NCBI GenBank assembly: GCA_028284765.1
Contig: JANQRA010000010.1
Span: 1 to 64,000 of the forward strand
Length of the DNA: 64,000 bases
Direction: 5' to 3'
DNA from: Acidimicrobiia bacterium
GTDB taxonomy: Bacteria; Actinomycetota; Acidimicrobiia; Spongiisociales; ZC4RG35
Part shown: one piece after another, positions 1-9,140 of the stretch
How positions within the stretch are numbered: position 1 is the stretch's first letter
How the letters are laid out: every line of letters starts with the position of its first letter
Notes under the pieces: generated by a model
The model's input: only the letters and a program-made list of their open reading frames with translations
The model's database searches: none
Told to the model about the DNA's origin: nothing
Program-made: the position numbers and the translations under genes

Positions 1-1
1 T

Positions 2-1234
2 AGTGCGCTGAAGAACCTCGACTCGTTGTTGGCCCGGTTTGCCGACGAAGTGAGTGCAACTGGAGGAACGATCCACTGGGCCGGCAACGCTGCAGAAGCC
101 AACGACATTGTCCTCGACATCCTCGAGGCCACAGGATGTCGCACGGTCGTGAAGGCGAAGTCGATGGTCTCAGAAGAAATCGAGTTGAACCATCACCTTG
201 CCGGAGCCAGCATCGACGTCGTCGAGTCAGACCTAGGTGAGTTCATCGTGCAGCTCGCAGAGGACGAGCCGAGCCACATCATCGCTCCGGTCCTCCACAT
301 GACGGCTGGCGATGTTGGTCGGCTTTTTTTCGAGAAGTTAGGAGTGGATTTCACCGACGATCCCTTCGAGCTCAACGTGATTGCCCGTCGTCACCTGCGA
401 CAGGTATTCCTCGAGGCCGATGCAGGTATTTCCGGTGTCAACATGGCCGTCGCCGACTCTGGCTCGGTGGTCCTGGTCACCAATGAGGGGAATGGACGCT
501 TGACGACCACGGCTCCGAGGGTCCACATCGCATTGATGGGAATGGAGCGGATCGTGCCGTCGTGGCCCGACGCCGCGATTGTTCTCGAGACCCTTGCACG
601 GTCGGCCACCGGGCAGCGGCTGTCGGTCTACACCAACGTTGTCACCGGCCCGCGCCGAGAAGGTGACGCAGACGGACCGGAGGAAGTTCACGTCGTAATC
701 ATCGACAATGGCCGGAGTCGGGTACTCGCCGGCTCGACTGCAGAGATCCTTGCGTGTATTCGCTGCGGTGCCTGCCTCAACGCGTGCCCAGTCTTCAAGA
801 CATCTGGGGGACACGCCTACGGCACGGTCTATTCAGGACCGGTCGGATCGATCGTCACGCCTGGCCTGCACGGTCTGGAACCTTGGTGGGAGCTGCCGTA
901 TGCCTCAACGCTGTGTGGCGCATGCGAAGAAGTCTGCCCTGTCAGAATCCAGATTCCCTCGATGCTGCTGGAGCTTCGCAAGCAGGCGGCTGACGGCGGA
1001 CATCTGCCTGCGTGGCTGGAGCGGGGAATGTCCAGGTACTCGGCCACCGCTACGGACCCAAAGAAGTGGGCACGATCGAAGAAGTGGGCGTCTCGATTGA
1101 GTGGCGTCATCTCTCGAGATGGCTGGATATCGAGATTGCCCGGGCCCGGCCGAGGCTGGACAGACCATCGCGATATTCCGCGACCGGCCAAGGAGTCCTT
1201 CGCGGAATGGTGGAGGTCAAACCGTGGATCGTGA
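2..1234 (+). CDS. lutB: Lactate utilization protein B (LUD domain plus 4Fe-4S ferredoxin domain), 5' truncated by window edge
   Basis: Open frame continues to the window start (SALKNLDSL...); LUD-type sequence and CIRCGACLNACPVF / CGACEEVCPVRI cysteine motifs; followed by lutC. Confidence 0.85.
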   Translation, partial: SALKNLDSLLARFADEVSATGGTIHWAGNAAEANDIVLDILEATGCRTVVKAKSMVSEEIELNHHLAGASIDVVESDLGEFIVQLAEDEPSHIIAPVLHMTAGDVGRLFFEKLGVDFTDDPFELNVIARRHLRQVFLEADAGISGVNMAVADSGSVVLVTNEGNGRLTTTAPRVHIALMGMERIVPSWPDAAIVLETLARSATGQRLSVYTNVVTGPRREGDADGPEEVHVVIIDNGRSRVLAGSTAEILACIRCGACLNACPVFKTSGGHAYGTVYSGPVGSIVTPGLHGLEPWWELPYASTLCGACEEVCPVRIQIPSMLLELRKQAADGGHLPAWLERGMSRYSATATDPKKWARSKKWASRLSGVISRDGWISRLPGPGRGWTDHRDIPRPAKESFAEWWRSNRGS

Positions 1235-1877
1235 GGCTTTTCTCTCACGTGTGGAGTTGGCGACGCGCACAGCGAAATTGCCTTCGAGCCATACGTACGA
1301 ATCAGGGCTCCCGGAGCCGCCGGACTACGACCTCATCTCAACTTTCAGGGAGAACGCTCGAAGCGTCAACGCCGTGATACATGGGCCGGTGTTTCGACAT
1401 TCGGTAGTCACGGCCGTCGAGAGCATCGCCGCCGGCCATGATGTCTCTTCTTTCGTGGCTTGGGACGACCTTCCGGTTCCCGGTGTTCCCTCAGCCTTGG
1501 CGGCAAAGGGTCTCGAGCGTGTCGAAGCTGACACTCCAGTCGAGAGCCGCCGGGAGCGGCATCAGGAGTTCCTCGAAGTCGAACTCGGGGTAACCGGTGC
1601 GAACGCTGGACTGGCTGAGAGCGGCACGCTGATCCTGAGTCATGGAGAGGGGAGGTCCCGAATGGTCAGCCTCATTCCTGAGATCCACATTGCTCTACTC
1701 GACGTCAATCACATCTTTACCGGGATCGCGCATTGGGCTGAACAAAACGCTGATTCCGCATCCTGGACGACCAATCTGGTCTTCATCACGGGCCCGAGCC
1801 GGACCGGAGACATAGAACAACAGCTAAACCTTGGCGTTCACGGGCCGAGACATGTTCACATAGTGATGATCAAATGA
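1224..1877 (+). CDS. lutC: Lactate utilization protein C (LUD domain)
   Basis: Overlaps lutB stop; GTG start VDREAFLSRVELA; GVTGANAGLAESGTLIL and PEIHIALLDVNHIF motifs typical of LutC. Confidence 0.8.
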   Translation: MDREAFLSRVELATRTAKLPSSHTYESGLPEPPDYDLISTFRENARSVNAVIHGPVFRHSVVTAVESIAAGHDVSSFVAWDDLPVPGVPSALAAKGLERVEADTPVESRRERHQEFLEVELGVTGANAGLAESGTLILSHGEGRSRMVSLIPEIHIALLDVNHIFTGIAHWAEQNADSASWTTNLVFITGPSRTGDIEQQLNLGVHGPRHVHIVMIK

Positions 1878-2854
1878 GAGGCCTCGAGGCACCCCCAAAA
1901 GAAGACACCGCGAGCAGACTCGCCGCACGCATGGTGGTGCTGGTTCTGTTGCTTGGCGCCGCCGCCATTGCGATTTTCTCTGCCACGACCAATCAGCGAA
2001 TTGATCTGACAGAGATCACCCGCACGGGCGGCATCGAACTAGATGACGCGACAACGGTGGATGGAGTCCGCTTCAACGTCACTGAGGACCCAGGCGGCCC
2101 GCTTCCCGTCTTGATCCTGCATGATGTCGATGTGTCGGGATCGTTGCCTCTGGAGGCGCTCTCCCAATCCCTGGGGGATAAATACAAAGGTGTCCGCGTT
2201 GACATGGCCGGTTTCGGCTACTCCGATCGAGTCATCGCCGAGGGCCCGATTCACACTGCCAGCGGTATGGCCGACCTCATGGCCGGTTTGATCGAGGAAC
2301 GTTTCGACGGACCGGTCTTGGTCTTGGGTGTCGGTTTCGGCGGCGAGGTGGGAGCCGACCTGGCACTGACCTATCCGCACCTGGTGTCGGGTTTGGTGAT
2401 GGTCGACTCAGACTTCTGGGCGCGCACCGGATATCCAGAGAACCTCATGGGGCTTCCGTGGGTTGGACGTACCGCCACCTACACATGGGAGACCGGCGGG
2501 CGATTTGCACTCGAAAGCTGGTCCCCATACTGCGAGGAGGGTGGTTGGTGTCCGACCGCAGCTGAGGTTGGGCTTCGTGACAACATCATTCGCATCGCTA
2601 ACACGACGGACTCCAGGTACGCGTTCCGGCGGACCGCAGAGGCGGCCTTGGCCCCCTCGAACCTCGAAGATATTGAGCCGCCGGTGGCCTACGTCTGGAG
2701 CACCGACGGCCCAGTGTCGGAGGACACCGTCAATCGAGTCAGCGAGGGAATCAGCGGAATGGGCGTGGTCCAATCGTCGACATTCCAGGCCCAGTTCGAA
2801 GACTTTGCAGCAGTGACCGCAGCTCTCGACGACGTGCAGTCGCGCGGTGAGTGA
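1874..2854 (+). CDS. Alpha/beta hydrolase with N-terminal membrane anchor
   Basis: N-terminal TM segment, LILHDVDVSGS, VLGVGFGGEVGADLALTYPHLV nucleophile-elbow-like region. Confidence 0.65.
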   Translation: MRGLEAPPKEDTASRLAARMVVLVLLLGAAAIAIFSATTNQRIDLTEITRTGGIELDDATTVDGVRFNVTEDPGGPLPVLILHDVDVSGSLPLEALSQSLGDKYKGVRVDMAGFGYSDRVIAEGPIHTASGMADLMAGLIEERFDGPVLVLGVGFGGEVGADLALTYPHLVSGLVMVDSDFWARTGYPENLMGLPWVGRTATYTWETGGRFALESWSPYCEEGGWCPTAAEVGLRDNIIRIANTTDSRYAFRRTAEAALAPSNLEDIEPPVAYVWSTDGPVSEDTVNRVSEGISGMGVVQSSTFQAQFEDFAAVTAALDDVQSRGE

Positions 2855-2857
2855 GCT

Positions 2858-3298
2858 CTAGCCCTCTTCGACCTTCCAGCCCCTGAGACGCAGCTCTTCG
2901 GCTAGCACTGCATCAGGCAGCGCACTGAGGTCGTAGATATCCCGCTCGACTCCAAGCAGACGCTCTATGGGGTCCCGAAGGGTTCTGGCCCACGCCGCCC
3001 CTTTGGCCTCGGCCTCGAGGGAGAGTGTTGCGTCTGCATTGACGGTGTAGACACGCGCATGAGATTGAGGGTTGGCACGCGAGCCTTTTTCCCCATAGAC
3101 GAGCAACACGGACCCGGCTGGCACATCCTGAATCCCTCCGGCCGCCACGAAAGCGCCGTCAAAGGCCCAGCCCGATGACTTCGAAGTGTCGACGTTGTCG
3201 ACGACCTTGGCCCAGTTCTTGTGGCGATCGTCGCCGACTTGTGGCACATCGACGGCGACTTGAACTGTCTCGTCCATATGGTCGAGCGTAGGCGTCAA
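2858..3298 (-). CDS. Hypothetical protein
   Basis: 146-aa ORF with coherent codon usage between flanking genes; no recognised family. Confidence 0.5.
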   Translation of the reverse strand: MTPTLDHMDETVQVAVDVPQVGDDRHKNWAKVVDNVDTSKSSGWAFDGAFVAAGGIQDVPAGSVLLVYGEKGSRANPQSHARVYTVNADATLSLEAEAKGAAWARTLRDPIERLLGVERDIYDLSALPDAVLAEELRLRGWKVEEG

Positions 3299-3336
3299 GA
3301 CACGGTCTCGACTCTCTACGCTTTACTCTCACACTC

Positions 3337-4332
3337 ATGGCCAAGGTCCGACTCTTTGCAAACTTGCGTGAGATCGCAGGAACTTCACGCGTCGAGATTC
3401 CGGCGTCGACCGTCGACGACGTGCTTCGTCAGGCAAGTGAGCAGTTCGGGCCTGACTTCGAACGAGGCCTGGAAACGTCTCGAGTGTGGGTCAACGGAGA
3501 GGAAGCTTCCGGTTCCGATCAGGTGAGCGACGCAGATGAACTTGTCGTTCTGCCGCCGGTATCAGGCGGTAGTCAGCCCGCAACATTGACTTCTACCGAC
3601 GCTCTCAGGTTTGCCCCGCTGGCCTTGGCGCTGGTCGCAGTGCTGGCGAACTTGCAGGGTCAGGATCTGTGGGCTGCCTCACTGGTGGCCATCGCAGCAG
3701 TTTGGGCTCTCGACATGACCTCTGCTTTCGAGATGCGAGGGAAGGTGTTCGCACCGTTAGCTGTCGTGACGGCAACCGCGGCCTCGACCCTTACCGCACA
3801 CATTCTTGGACCGGCTGGGTACGGGCTTTCGATGGCGATTGCTGTGGTGGTTGTACTCGGGTGGTCGGTTGCCTTCGACGTATACCGCGAGGTCGACAAC
3901 TTCGCTCCCACTTTTCTTGTAGGTCTCATCGGCTCATTGGGGGCCGCTTCCCTAATCCTCTCTAGATCTTCGTTCACCCCGGATGAGAGGGCTGTGGATG
4001 TGTTCTTGGTCACAGTGATCGTCGCACTGGTTCTCGGAGCTGGAGTGAGTCGACTCCCCACCATTCCGTTCCTTGACCGGTTCTCAACCACCGCAATTGG
4101 GGCTGTGCTCGCCGCGATGGGCGCTGCCTCGTTCTGGGATCTCGACGTCGTTGGCTACCTCCTCGTGGGTCTAGGGGTTGCCGTTGCGCTCGTCGCCGGT
4201 CAGGGACTTTCGTCGATGATGAGGACCGGAACGGTCATCCTCACCGAACAACCGCCGGGCTACCTGGCATCGATCGACGGCGTGGCTCTCGCTGCTGCCA
4301 TCTACTTTCCGCTGATCAGGCTGGTCCTCTAA
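3337..4332 (+). CDS. MoaD/ThiS-like ubiquitin-fold domain fused to multi-TM CdsA-like membrane domain
   Basis: Residues 1-78 MAKVRLFANLREIAG...ELVVLPPVSGG are MoaD-like; remainder is hydrophobic with several TM segments. Confidence 0.7.
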   Translation: MAKVRLFANLREIAGTSRVEIPASTVDDVLRQASEQFGPDFERGLETSRVWVNGEEASGSDQVSDADELVVLPPVSGGSQPATLTSTDALRFAPLALALVAVLANLQGQDLWAASLVAIAAVWALDMTSAFEMRGKVFAPLAVVTATAASTLTAHILGPAGYGLSMAIAVVVVLGWSVAFDVYREVDNFAPTFLVGLIGSLGAASLILSRSSFTPDERAVDVFLVTVIVALVLGAGVSRLPTIPFLDRFSTTAIGAVLAAMGAASFWDLDVVGYLLVGLGVAVALVAGQGLSSMMRTGTVILTEQPPGYLASIDGVALAAAIYFPLIRLVL

Positions 4333-4345
4333 ACCCGACCGTTTG

Positions 4346-4711
4346 TCAGCCGACGAATCGACGTCCCATCGCCAGCCCTGCGAAGGCGGCGAGGATTCCA
4401 CCGGCTACTGAGATGGTGATCATCAGTGCCGCTTCGCCGGTACGACCGTTTTCCCACAGCGAGACAAAATCGAGCGAGAAGGTCGAGAAAGTGGTGAAGC
4501 CACCGAGGAGCCCTACCGTCACGCCGGTCCGTGTGGCGTCGAGTTCGGAGAATCCCCACACTCCGATCAACAGACCCAGGACGAAGCTCCCGACGACGTT
4601 CACTGCCACCGTTCCCCAGGGGTGGCTCGAATCGTTGAGTGCGCCGGCCAACCCGTAGCGAGCAACCGAGCCCGCGGCTCCTCCCAACGCGACCCAGAGA
4701 ACAGTTGACAT
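4346..4711 (-). CDS. crcB: Fluoride ion channel FluC/CrcB
   Basis: GGAAGSVARYGL, GTVAVNVVGSFVLGLL, GLLGGFTTFSTFS motifs. Confidence 0.9.
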   Translation of the reverse strand: MSTVLWVALGGAAGSVARYGLAGALNDSSHPWGTVAVNVVGSFVLGLLIGVWGFSELDATRTGVTVGLLGGFTTFSTFSLDFVSLWENGRTGEAALMITISVAGGILAAFAGLAMGRRFVG

Positions 4712-4774
4712 CGGCGGCGAGCGTACCGCGAACAACTACTCACAGCGGTCGCTCGGGGGTAGCATCTCAAGTGC

Positions 4775-5860
4775 ATGTCAGCCAAGAAGACGCCGCTCCG
4801 CGTCTTTCTCGTCCTTTCCATCGCTGCTCTAGCCGCGTCTCTGTTCCCGGCGACGTCTGGAGCCGTGACCAAGACACAGGTCGAACAGGCCTGTGCCAAC
4901 TCGCGTGCCCAGCTTGCTGATTATCGAGCGGCCCAACAGGACTTCGAAGAGGCTGCGTTTGCATACGAGGGCGTGCTCAATGAGGTCGAGTTCCTTGAAC
5001 GTCGCCAGGAACGGATTCAAAACGACTACGACTCCAAGACCGAGGAGCTCGGCGACGTTCAGAGTCAGCTCGAGGAGCAGGCCGTTCAGATGTACATGAT
5101 GGGCGGATTCAACAATCCAGGAATCATCCTCAGCGCTTCATCTGTAGATCAGGTGATGACCACATCGGAGTTCCTCAGCTCGGCGACGCTCGGTGGGCAG
5201 CAGTCGATAGACGAGATCCTCGCCTTCAAGGGCGAGTTGTCTCGATACCAAGAGGACCTCCAGGACAATCACGACGAGCTGAAGGCCAAGGAAGCTGAAG
5301 CGCAGGACCTGCTGAATCAGCAGGAGTCCGCCATGCAGGCAGAGAGATCCGCCTATGACAAGTTGGAAGGCGAGTGCAAGGAACTCACTGCGCAGTACGA
5401 CCGAGAGCAAGCCGAATTGGCGGCGGCAGCGGCGCGGAGGGCCGCCGGATCAGTCCAGGTCGGGCACTTCATCTGCCCAATGACGCCAGGAAGAACCTCT
5501 TTCATCGACTCGTGGGGATTCCCCAGGCCCGGAGGCCGGACCCACAAGGGTGTCGACATGTTTGCTGTCCGCGGTGAGCCCGTCTACGCAGTTCAAGCTG
5601 GAAGGGCAAGCGCCAGTTCCAACTCCCTTGGAGGTATCACCGTCCATCTCCGTGCTGACACCGGTCATACCTACTACTACGCCCACCTCGACTCCCGTTC
5701 GTTCTCCGGATCCATCAGGGTGAACCAAGGGGATGTGATTGGATACAACGGAAATACCGGCAACGCACGCACGACCGCACCTCACCTCCACTTCGAGATC
5801 AGACCCGGCGGCGGTTCGCCAGTGAACCCGTATCCCACGGTCCGGGCCGCCTGTTATTAA
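4775..5860 (+). CDS. Murein hydrolase activator-like, coiled coil plus peptidase M23 domain
   Basis: Signal peptide, long coiled coil, GRTHKGVDMFAVRGEPVYAV and HLHFEIRPGG M23 motifs. Confidence 0.85.
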   Translation: MSAKKTPLRVFLVLSIAALAASLFPATSGAVTKTQVEQACANSRAQLADYRAAQQDFEEAAFAYEGVLNEVEFLERRQERIQNDYDSKTEELGDVQSQLEEQAVQMYMMGGFNNPGIILSASSVDQVMTTSEFLSSATLGGQQSIDEILAFKGELSRYQEDLQDNHDELKAKEAEAQDLLNQQESAMQAERSAYDKLEGECKELTAQYDREQAELAAAAARRAAGSVQVGHFICPMTPGRTSFIDSWGFPRPGGRTHKGVDMFAVRGEPVYAVQAGRASASSNSLGGITVHLRADTGHTYYYAHLDSRSFSGSIRVNQGDVIGYNGNTGNARTTAPHLHFEIRPGGGSPVNPYPTVRAACY

Positions 5861-5870
5861 CCTGGGTCGC

Positions 5871-6401
5871 GTGAACGACAAACGCCGCCGCATCGATATC
5901 GTCCTCGAGCCGGAATATCTCGACGATCTAGCCGGTCTCGACCTCAACGAGGTCCGGCGTCGTCGCGACACTGCAGAGGATGTCGAGTCTCAGATCTCTT
6001 ACTACCGCCGCCTTCTTCACGGTCGTATGGACCTGTTGGACTTCGAGTTGAGGCGGCGAGCCGGAGAAGAGGAGCGTTCGCTGCTCGAGGCCCTGCCCGA
6101 GATTCTTGCGACGGGAATGGTCTTGGGGGCCGAGCCGAATCTGAAACACATCGAAACGATGCCCCCTCTGCCGTCAGTGACCGGTCGTCGCCTGATCGAC
6201 AAGATCATGGACGATGGCATTCTCACGAACCTTCCCGACCTCACCGAGGACGAAATCCACGAAGCGATTGACCGGTTACGAGAGGTTGAGACCCAGCTTT
6301 CGGAACAGCGTCGGTCTCTTCATCAGGTGATCGACACGTTGCAGGACGAGATGGTGTCGCGCTACCGCAGCCAGCAGGACGAGGCGCCGGTCTCCGGCTG
6401 A
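5871..6401 (+). CDS. RsiG-like c-di-GMP-responsive anti-sigma factor homologue
   Basis: Two copies of E(x)3S(x)2R(x)3H(x)3D (residues 39-54 and 140-155), matching the RsiG motif E(x)3S(x)2R(x)3Q(x)3D with Q to H. Confidence 0.7.
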   Translation: MNDKRRRIDIVLEPEYLDDLAGLDLNEVRRRRDTAEDVESQISYYRRLLHGRMDLLDFELRRRAGEEERSLLEALPEILATGMVLGAEPNLKHIETMPPLPSVTGRRLIDKIMDDGILTNLPDLTEDEIHEAIDRLREVETQLSEQRRSLHQVIDTLQDEMVSRYRSQQDEAPVSG

Positions 6402-6404
6402 TCC

Positions 6405-7343
6405 TTGCTCGCCGAACAGATTCGCGGGGACCAAGTTGAGACTTACCACGACGGTGCAGTAGCGATTGTTCGTGCGGATGGCACGTTGCTGTTCGCCCAC
6501 GGCGATATCGACCTTCCGTTCTTCTACCGATCCTCGGCCAAGCCCTTTCAGGCGTATGTCGCGATGGAGTCCGGTGCCGCTCTCGAGCCTCTGGAGCTTG
6601 CGTTGGCATGTGCTTCGCATCGCGGTTTCCCAGTCCACGTCGCGATAGTTCGCTCCGTCTTGAACAGCGTCGGTCTCGATGAGTCGGATCTTGGATGCCC
6701 GCCAGACTGGCCGATTGCTCAACCGGCCCGAGACCTGTTGGTGGCGTCGGGCGAGACCGAAGAGCGTCGTATCTGGCATAACTGTTCCGGCAAGCACGCG
6801 GGATTCCTCAGAGCGTGCGTGGCGTCGGGATGGGACACGGCCACCTATCTGGACCCCGAGCACCCGCTTCAGAAAAGGATCATCGAGTTTGCTTCTGAGC
6901 TGGGCGGTCTCGATGTGAGGCCCGTTGCTGTCGACGGATGTGGTGCTCCGGTCCTCCGTACGACGGTGCGGGCCATGGCCACGATGTTTGCCAAGCTGGC
7001 CACCGAGGACCGCTTCTCACGAATTCGGCAGGCGATGCACGCCTATCCGAGCCTGACCGGCTCCAACGGTGAAGGCGACTCGGAGATCGGCATCGCTGCC
7101 AACGCAGTTTCGAAGGGTGGGGCTGTCGGATGTGTTGGTGTCGCCCTCGATGGCCAGGTCGGCGCAGCAGCCAAGGCCTGGGACGGTTCAAATCTGATCG
7201 CCTATCAGGCGGTGGCGGTCGCGATGGGCCAGAGTGGCTTCCTGTCGCCTTCGATGCAGGACGTGCTTTCAGGCGTCATTTCGCCACCGGTGTATGGAGG
7301 CGGCCGGATCGTCGGCCGCTATGTATCCAAGCTTCAAGCCTGA
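6405..7343 (+). CDS. Asparaginase (L-asparaginase II family)
   Basis: FFYRSSAKPFQA, ACASHRG, HNCSGKHAGFL motifs. Confidence 0.8.
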   Translation: MLAEQIRGDQVETYHDGAVAIVRADGTLLFAHGDIDLPFFYRSSAKPFQAYVAMESGAALEPLELALACASHRGFPVHVAIVRSVLNSVGLDESDLGCPPDWPIAQPARDLLVASGETEERRIWHNCSGKHAGFLRACVASGWDTATYLDPEHPLQKRIIEFASELGGLDVRPVAVDGCGAPVLRTTVRAMATMFAKLATEDRFSRIRQAMHAYPSLTGSNGEGDSEIGIAANAVSKGGAVGCVGVALDGQVGAAAKAWDGSNLIAYQAVAVAMGQSGFLSPSMQDVLSGVISPPVYGGGRIVGRYVSKLQA

Positions 7344-8104
7344 CCATGCCGGCCAGCGCCGTCGCTGAACCGAGCCGCTCCCAGAGCAGTCTCTCCGGTG
7401 GAGATTGTTGCCAAACCCAGCTCGGTTTCTCGCGATAGTGCTGCTGCCTCGGGAACGCCCCATTGCTCGATCGTCGAGAGACGATCGTTTCTGAGGCATA
7501 CCTGCGGCAGGGCAATCAACTGCTCGGCGAGGGCAATCGCGGCCTGGAGCGACTCGCCAGCTGGAGCTACCCGGTTTGTGAGGCCAATCGCTTCGGCCTC
7601 CTCGCTGTCGATTGGCCTGCCGGTGAGTATCAGATCCATAGCTCTCCCATGGCCGATAATTCGCGGAAGTCGAACTGTGCCTCCGTCGACGAGTGGAACT
7701 CCGAAGCGTCTGCAAAACACGCCAAAGATGGCGTCCGTGCTGGCGACCCTCAGATCGCACCAGAGCGCTAGCTCGAGCCCTCCGGCGACGGCGTACCCCT
7801 CGATGGCAGCAATCACCGGTTTGGTGAGAACGAGTCGCGTGGGCCCCATTGGGCCGGGTCCGCTCATGCGGACCCTGTCGTTGGCTTCGCTGCCGATCGC
7901 GTGGAGGTCGGCCCCGGCACAGAAGTGGCCGTCGGCGCCGGTGAGGATCGCAACGTCCACATCCGGGTCCGCTTCGAACTCCTCGAAGGCCCCCAGTAAC
8001 AGCCTTGACGTTTCGTGGTCGACGGCGTTCCTCACATGTGGGCGATTGATCGTGACTATTCGGACTCGGCCCTGGGTTTCGATGGTGACTTTCTCTTGGC
8101 TCAT
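7334..8104 (-). CDS. Enoyl-CoA hydratase/isomerase family protein
   Basis: Crotonase fold motifs DVAILTGADGHFCAGADL, AIEGYAVAGGLELAL. Confidence 0.88.
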   Translation of the reverse strand: MSQEKVTIETQGRVRIVTINRPHVRNAVDHETSRLLLGAFEEFEADPDVDVAILTGADGHFCAGADLHAIGSEANDRVRMSGPGPMGPTRLVLTKPVIAAIEGYAVAGGLELALWCDLRVASTDAIFGVFCRRFGVPLVDGGTVRLPRIIGHGRAMDLILTGRPIDSEEAEAIGLTNRVAPAGESLQAAIALAEQLIALPQVCLRNDRLSTIEQWGVPEAAALSRETELGLATISTGETALGAARFSDGAGRHGQA

Positions 8105-8128
8105 GTCCGAAAGGCTACGGTCGCCCGC

Positions 8129-8548
8129 ATGAGAGAGCTGCTCGAAGAGCGCATCCGTCTCTGGGTCGAAGACGACGAGTCGGCGGTCGAGTATGCCGAG
8201 GAGGTCGAGGGTCGGTGGGCCGTGAGGATGCGCCAGGAAGTTCGAGATGCCACCACGGTGTGGTTCGACGTCGGCGAGCGAAGTCTTTGGTTTGAGGCGT
8301 ATGTCCTGCCGTCACCACCGCTGACCGGCCAGGTGCATCGTCAGGCTCTGATTCGCAATCGGTCCTCCTGGCGCGCCTTCTTCGCCCTGGACAAGGAAGA
8401 AGCCATCGTGATTAGGGGTCGGATCAGCTCGCCGCAGGTGAGTCTCGAAGAGCTAGACCTCGCCCTCGGCGAGGTCTACGAGATGGTGGAGTTGGCCTTT
8501 CGACCGATGCTGCAGACCGGCTTTCCGGGTCGCGAAAAATCGTGTTAG
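8129..8548 (+). CDS. YbjN-like / secretion-chaperone-like protein
   Basis: ORF from internal ATG MRELLEERIRLW; overall YbjN-like pattern. Confidence 0.5.
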   Translation: MRELLEERIRLWVEDDESAVEYAEEVEGRWAVRMRQEVRDATTVWFDVGERSLWFEAYVLPSPPLTGQVHRQALIRNRSSWRAFFALDKEEAIVIRGRISSPQVSLEELDLALGEVYEMVELAFRPMLQTGFPGREKSC

Positions 8549-8811
8549 AAACTTGTGAACAATGGGGTGTGGGTAACCCCTGTGGAAAACTCAGATTTCT
8601 GTTGGTAACCATGGTGGCAGCGGTAGAGAGTGACTGTTAGCGATAGTTAACACTCAACCAGCGGGATATCAGGGTCGTTGAAATCGATTGGCGGCCGACG
8701 TACATTCCGCCCTAGGCAGACGCCCCAGAGGCAAGCCGGAGAAGCGTCCGTTCGGGGAAGTGCGGAGGAGGCTCCGGAGGGTCGATGGGGCGTTTTGCTG
8801 TGTTCTTATCC

Positions 8812-8927
8812 CGGCCGACCGGCGCCTGTTTGGTCGACCGATCCACCTCGTACCAGATCAAGAGAGGGTGGAACCCTAGAGCGGTCCTAGGTCAGAGTCC
8901 GGGAGGAACCGCGACCAAAGTCGGCCG
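8812..8927. repeat. Structured palindromic repeat family R3, copy 1
   Basis: CGGCCGAC-[CGGCGCCTG]-TTTGGTCG ... CGACCAAA-GTCGGCCG; 8+8 bp stem with 9-nt bulge. Confidence 0.75.
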
Positions 8928-9023
8928 CTATCAATACTGCGGCCGACCGGCGGGCTTCGTCCGTGCGGCGGACCTGCGTCTGTTTTGCCGACAGACTCTT
9001 CCGGCCGACCGGCGCCAACGATT

Positions 9024-9136
9024 CAGGCGACCGGCGTCTGTTTGGTCGAATGATCCATCGTGTGGTGAATCCTCTGAGGGGGATCCCCCAATCGAATGAG
9101 GTTCAGAATCGGGAGACTTGCGACCAAAGTCGCCTG
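9024..9136. repeat. Structured palindromic repeat family R3, copy 2
   Basis: CAGGCGAC-[CGGCGTCTG]-TTTGGTCG ... CGACCAAA-GTCGCCTG; compensatory changes relative to copy 1. Confidence 0.75.
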
Positions 9137-9140
9137 ACAA

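Noticed and set aside
338-814. Long ORFs on the opposite strand of clear genes (e.g. 338..814, 829..1248, 19276..20022, 29947..30819, 55693..56511)
   Set aside because: High-GC shadow ORFs antisense to well-recognised genes; compositions lack protein-like patterns.
8549-8680. DnaA-box-like TGTGGAAAA and TTGTGAACA in the gap after the YbjN-like gene, hinting at an origin
   Set aside because: No cluster of proper TTATCCACA boxes and no dnaA/dnaN/gyr genes nearby.
8812-9136. Assignment of the R3 elements to a known riboswitch such as ydaO/c-di-AMP
   Set aside because: Elements sit between convergent genes, and known consensus boxes could not be matched with confidence.
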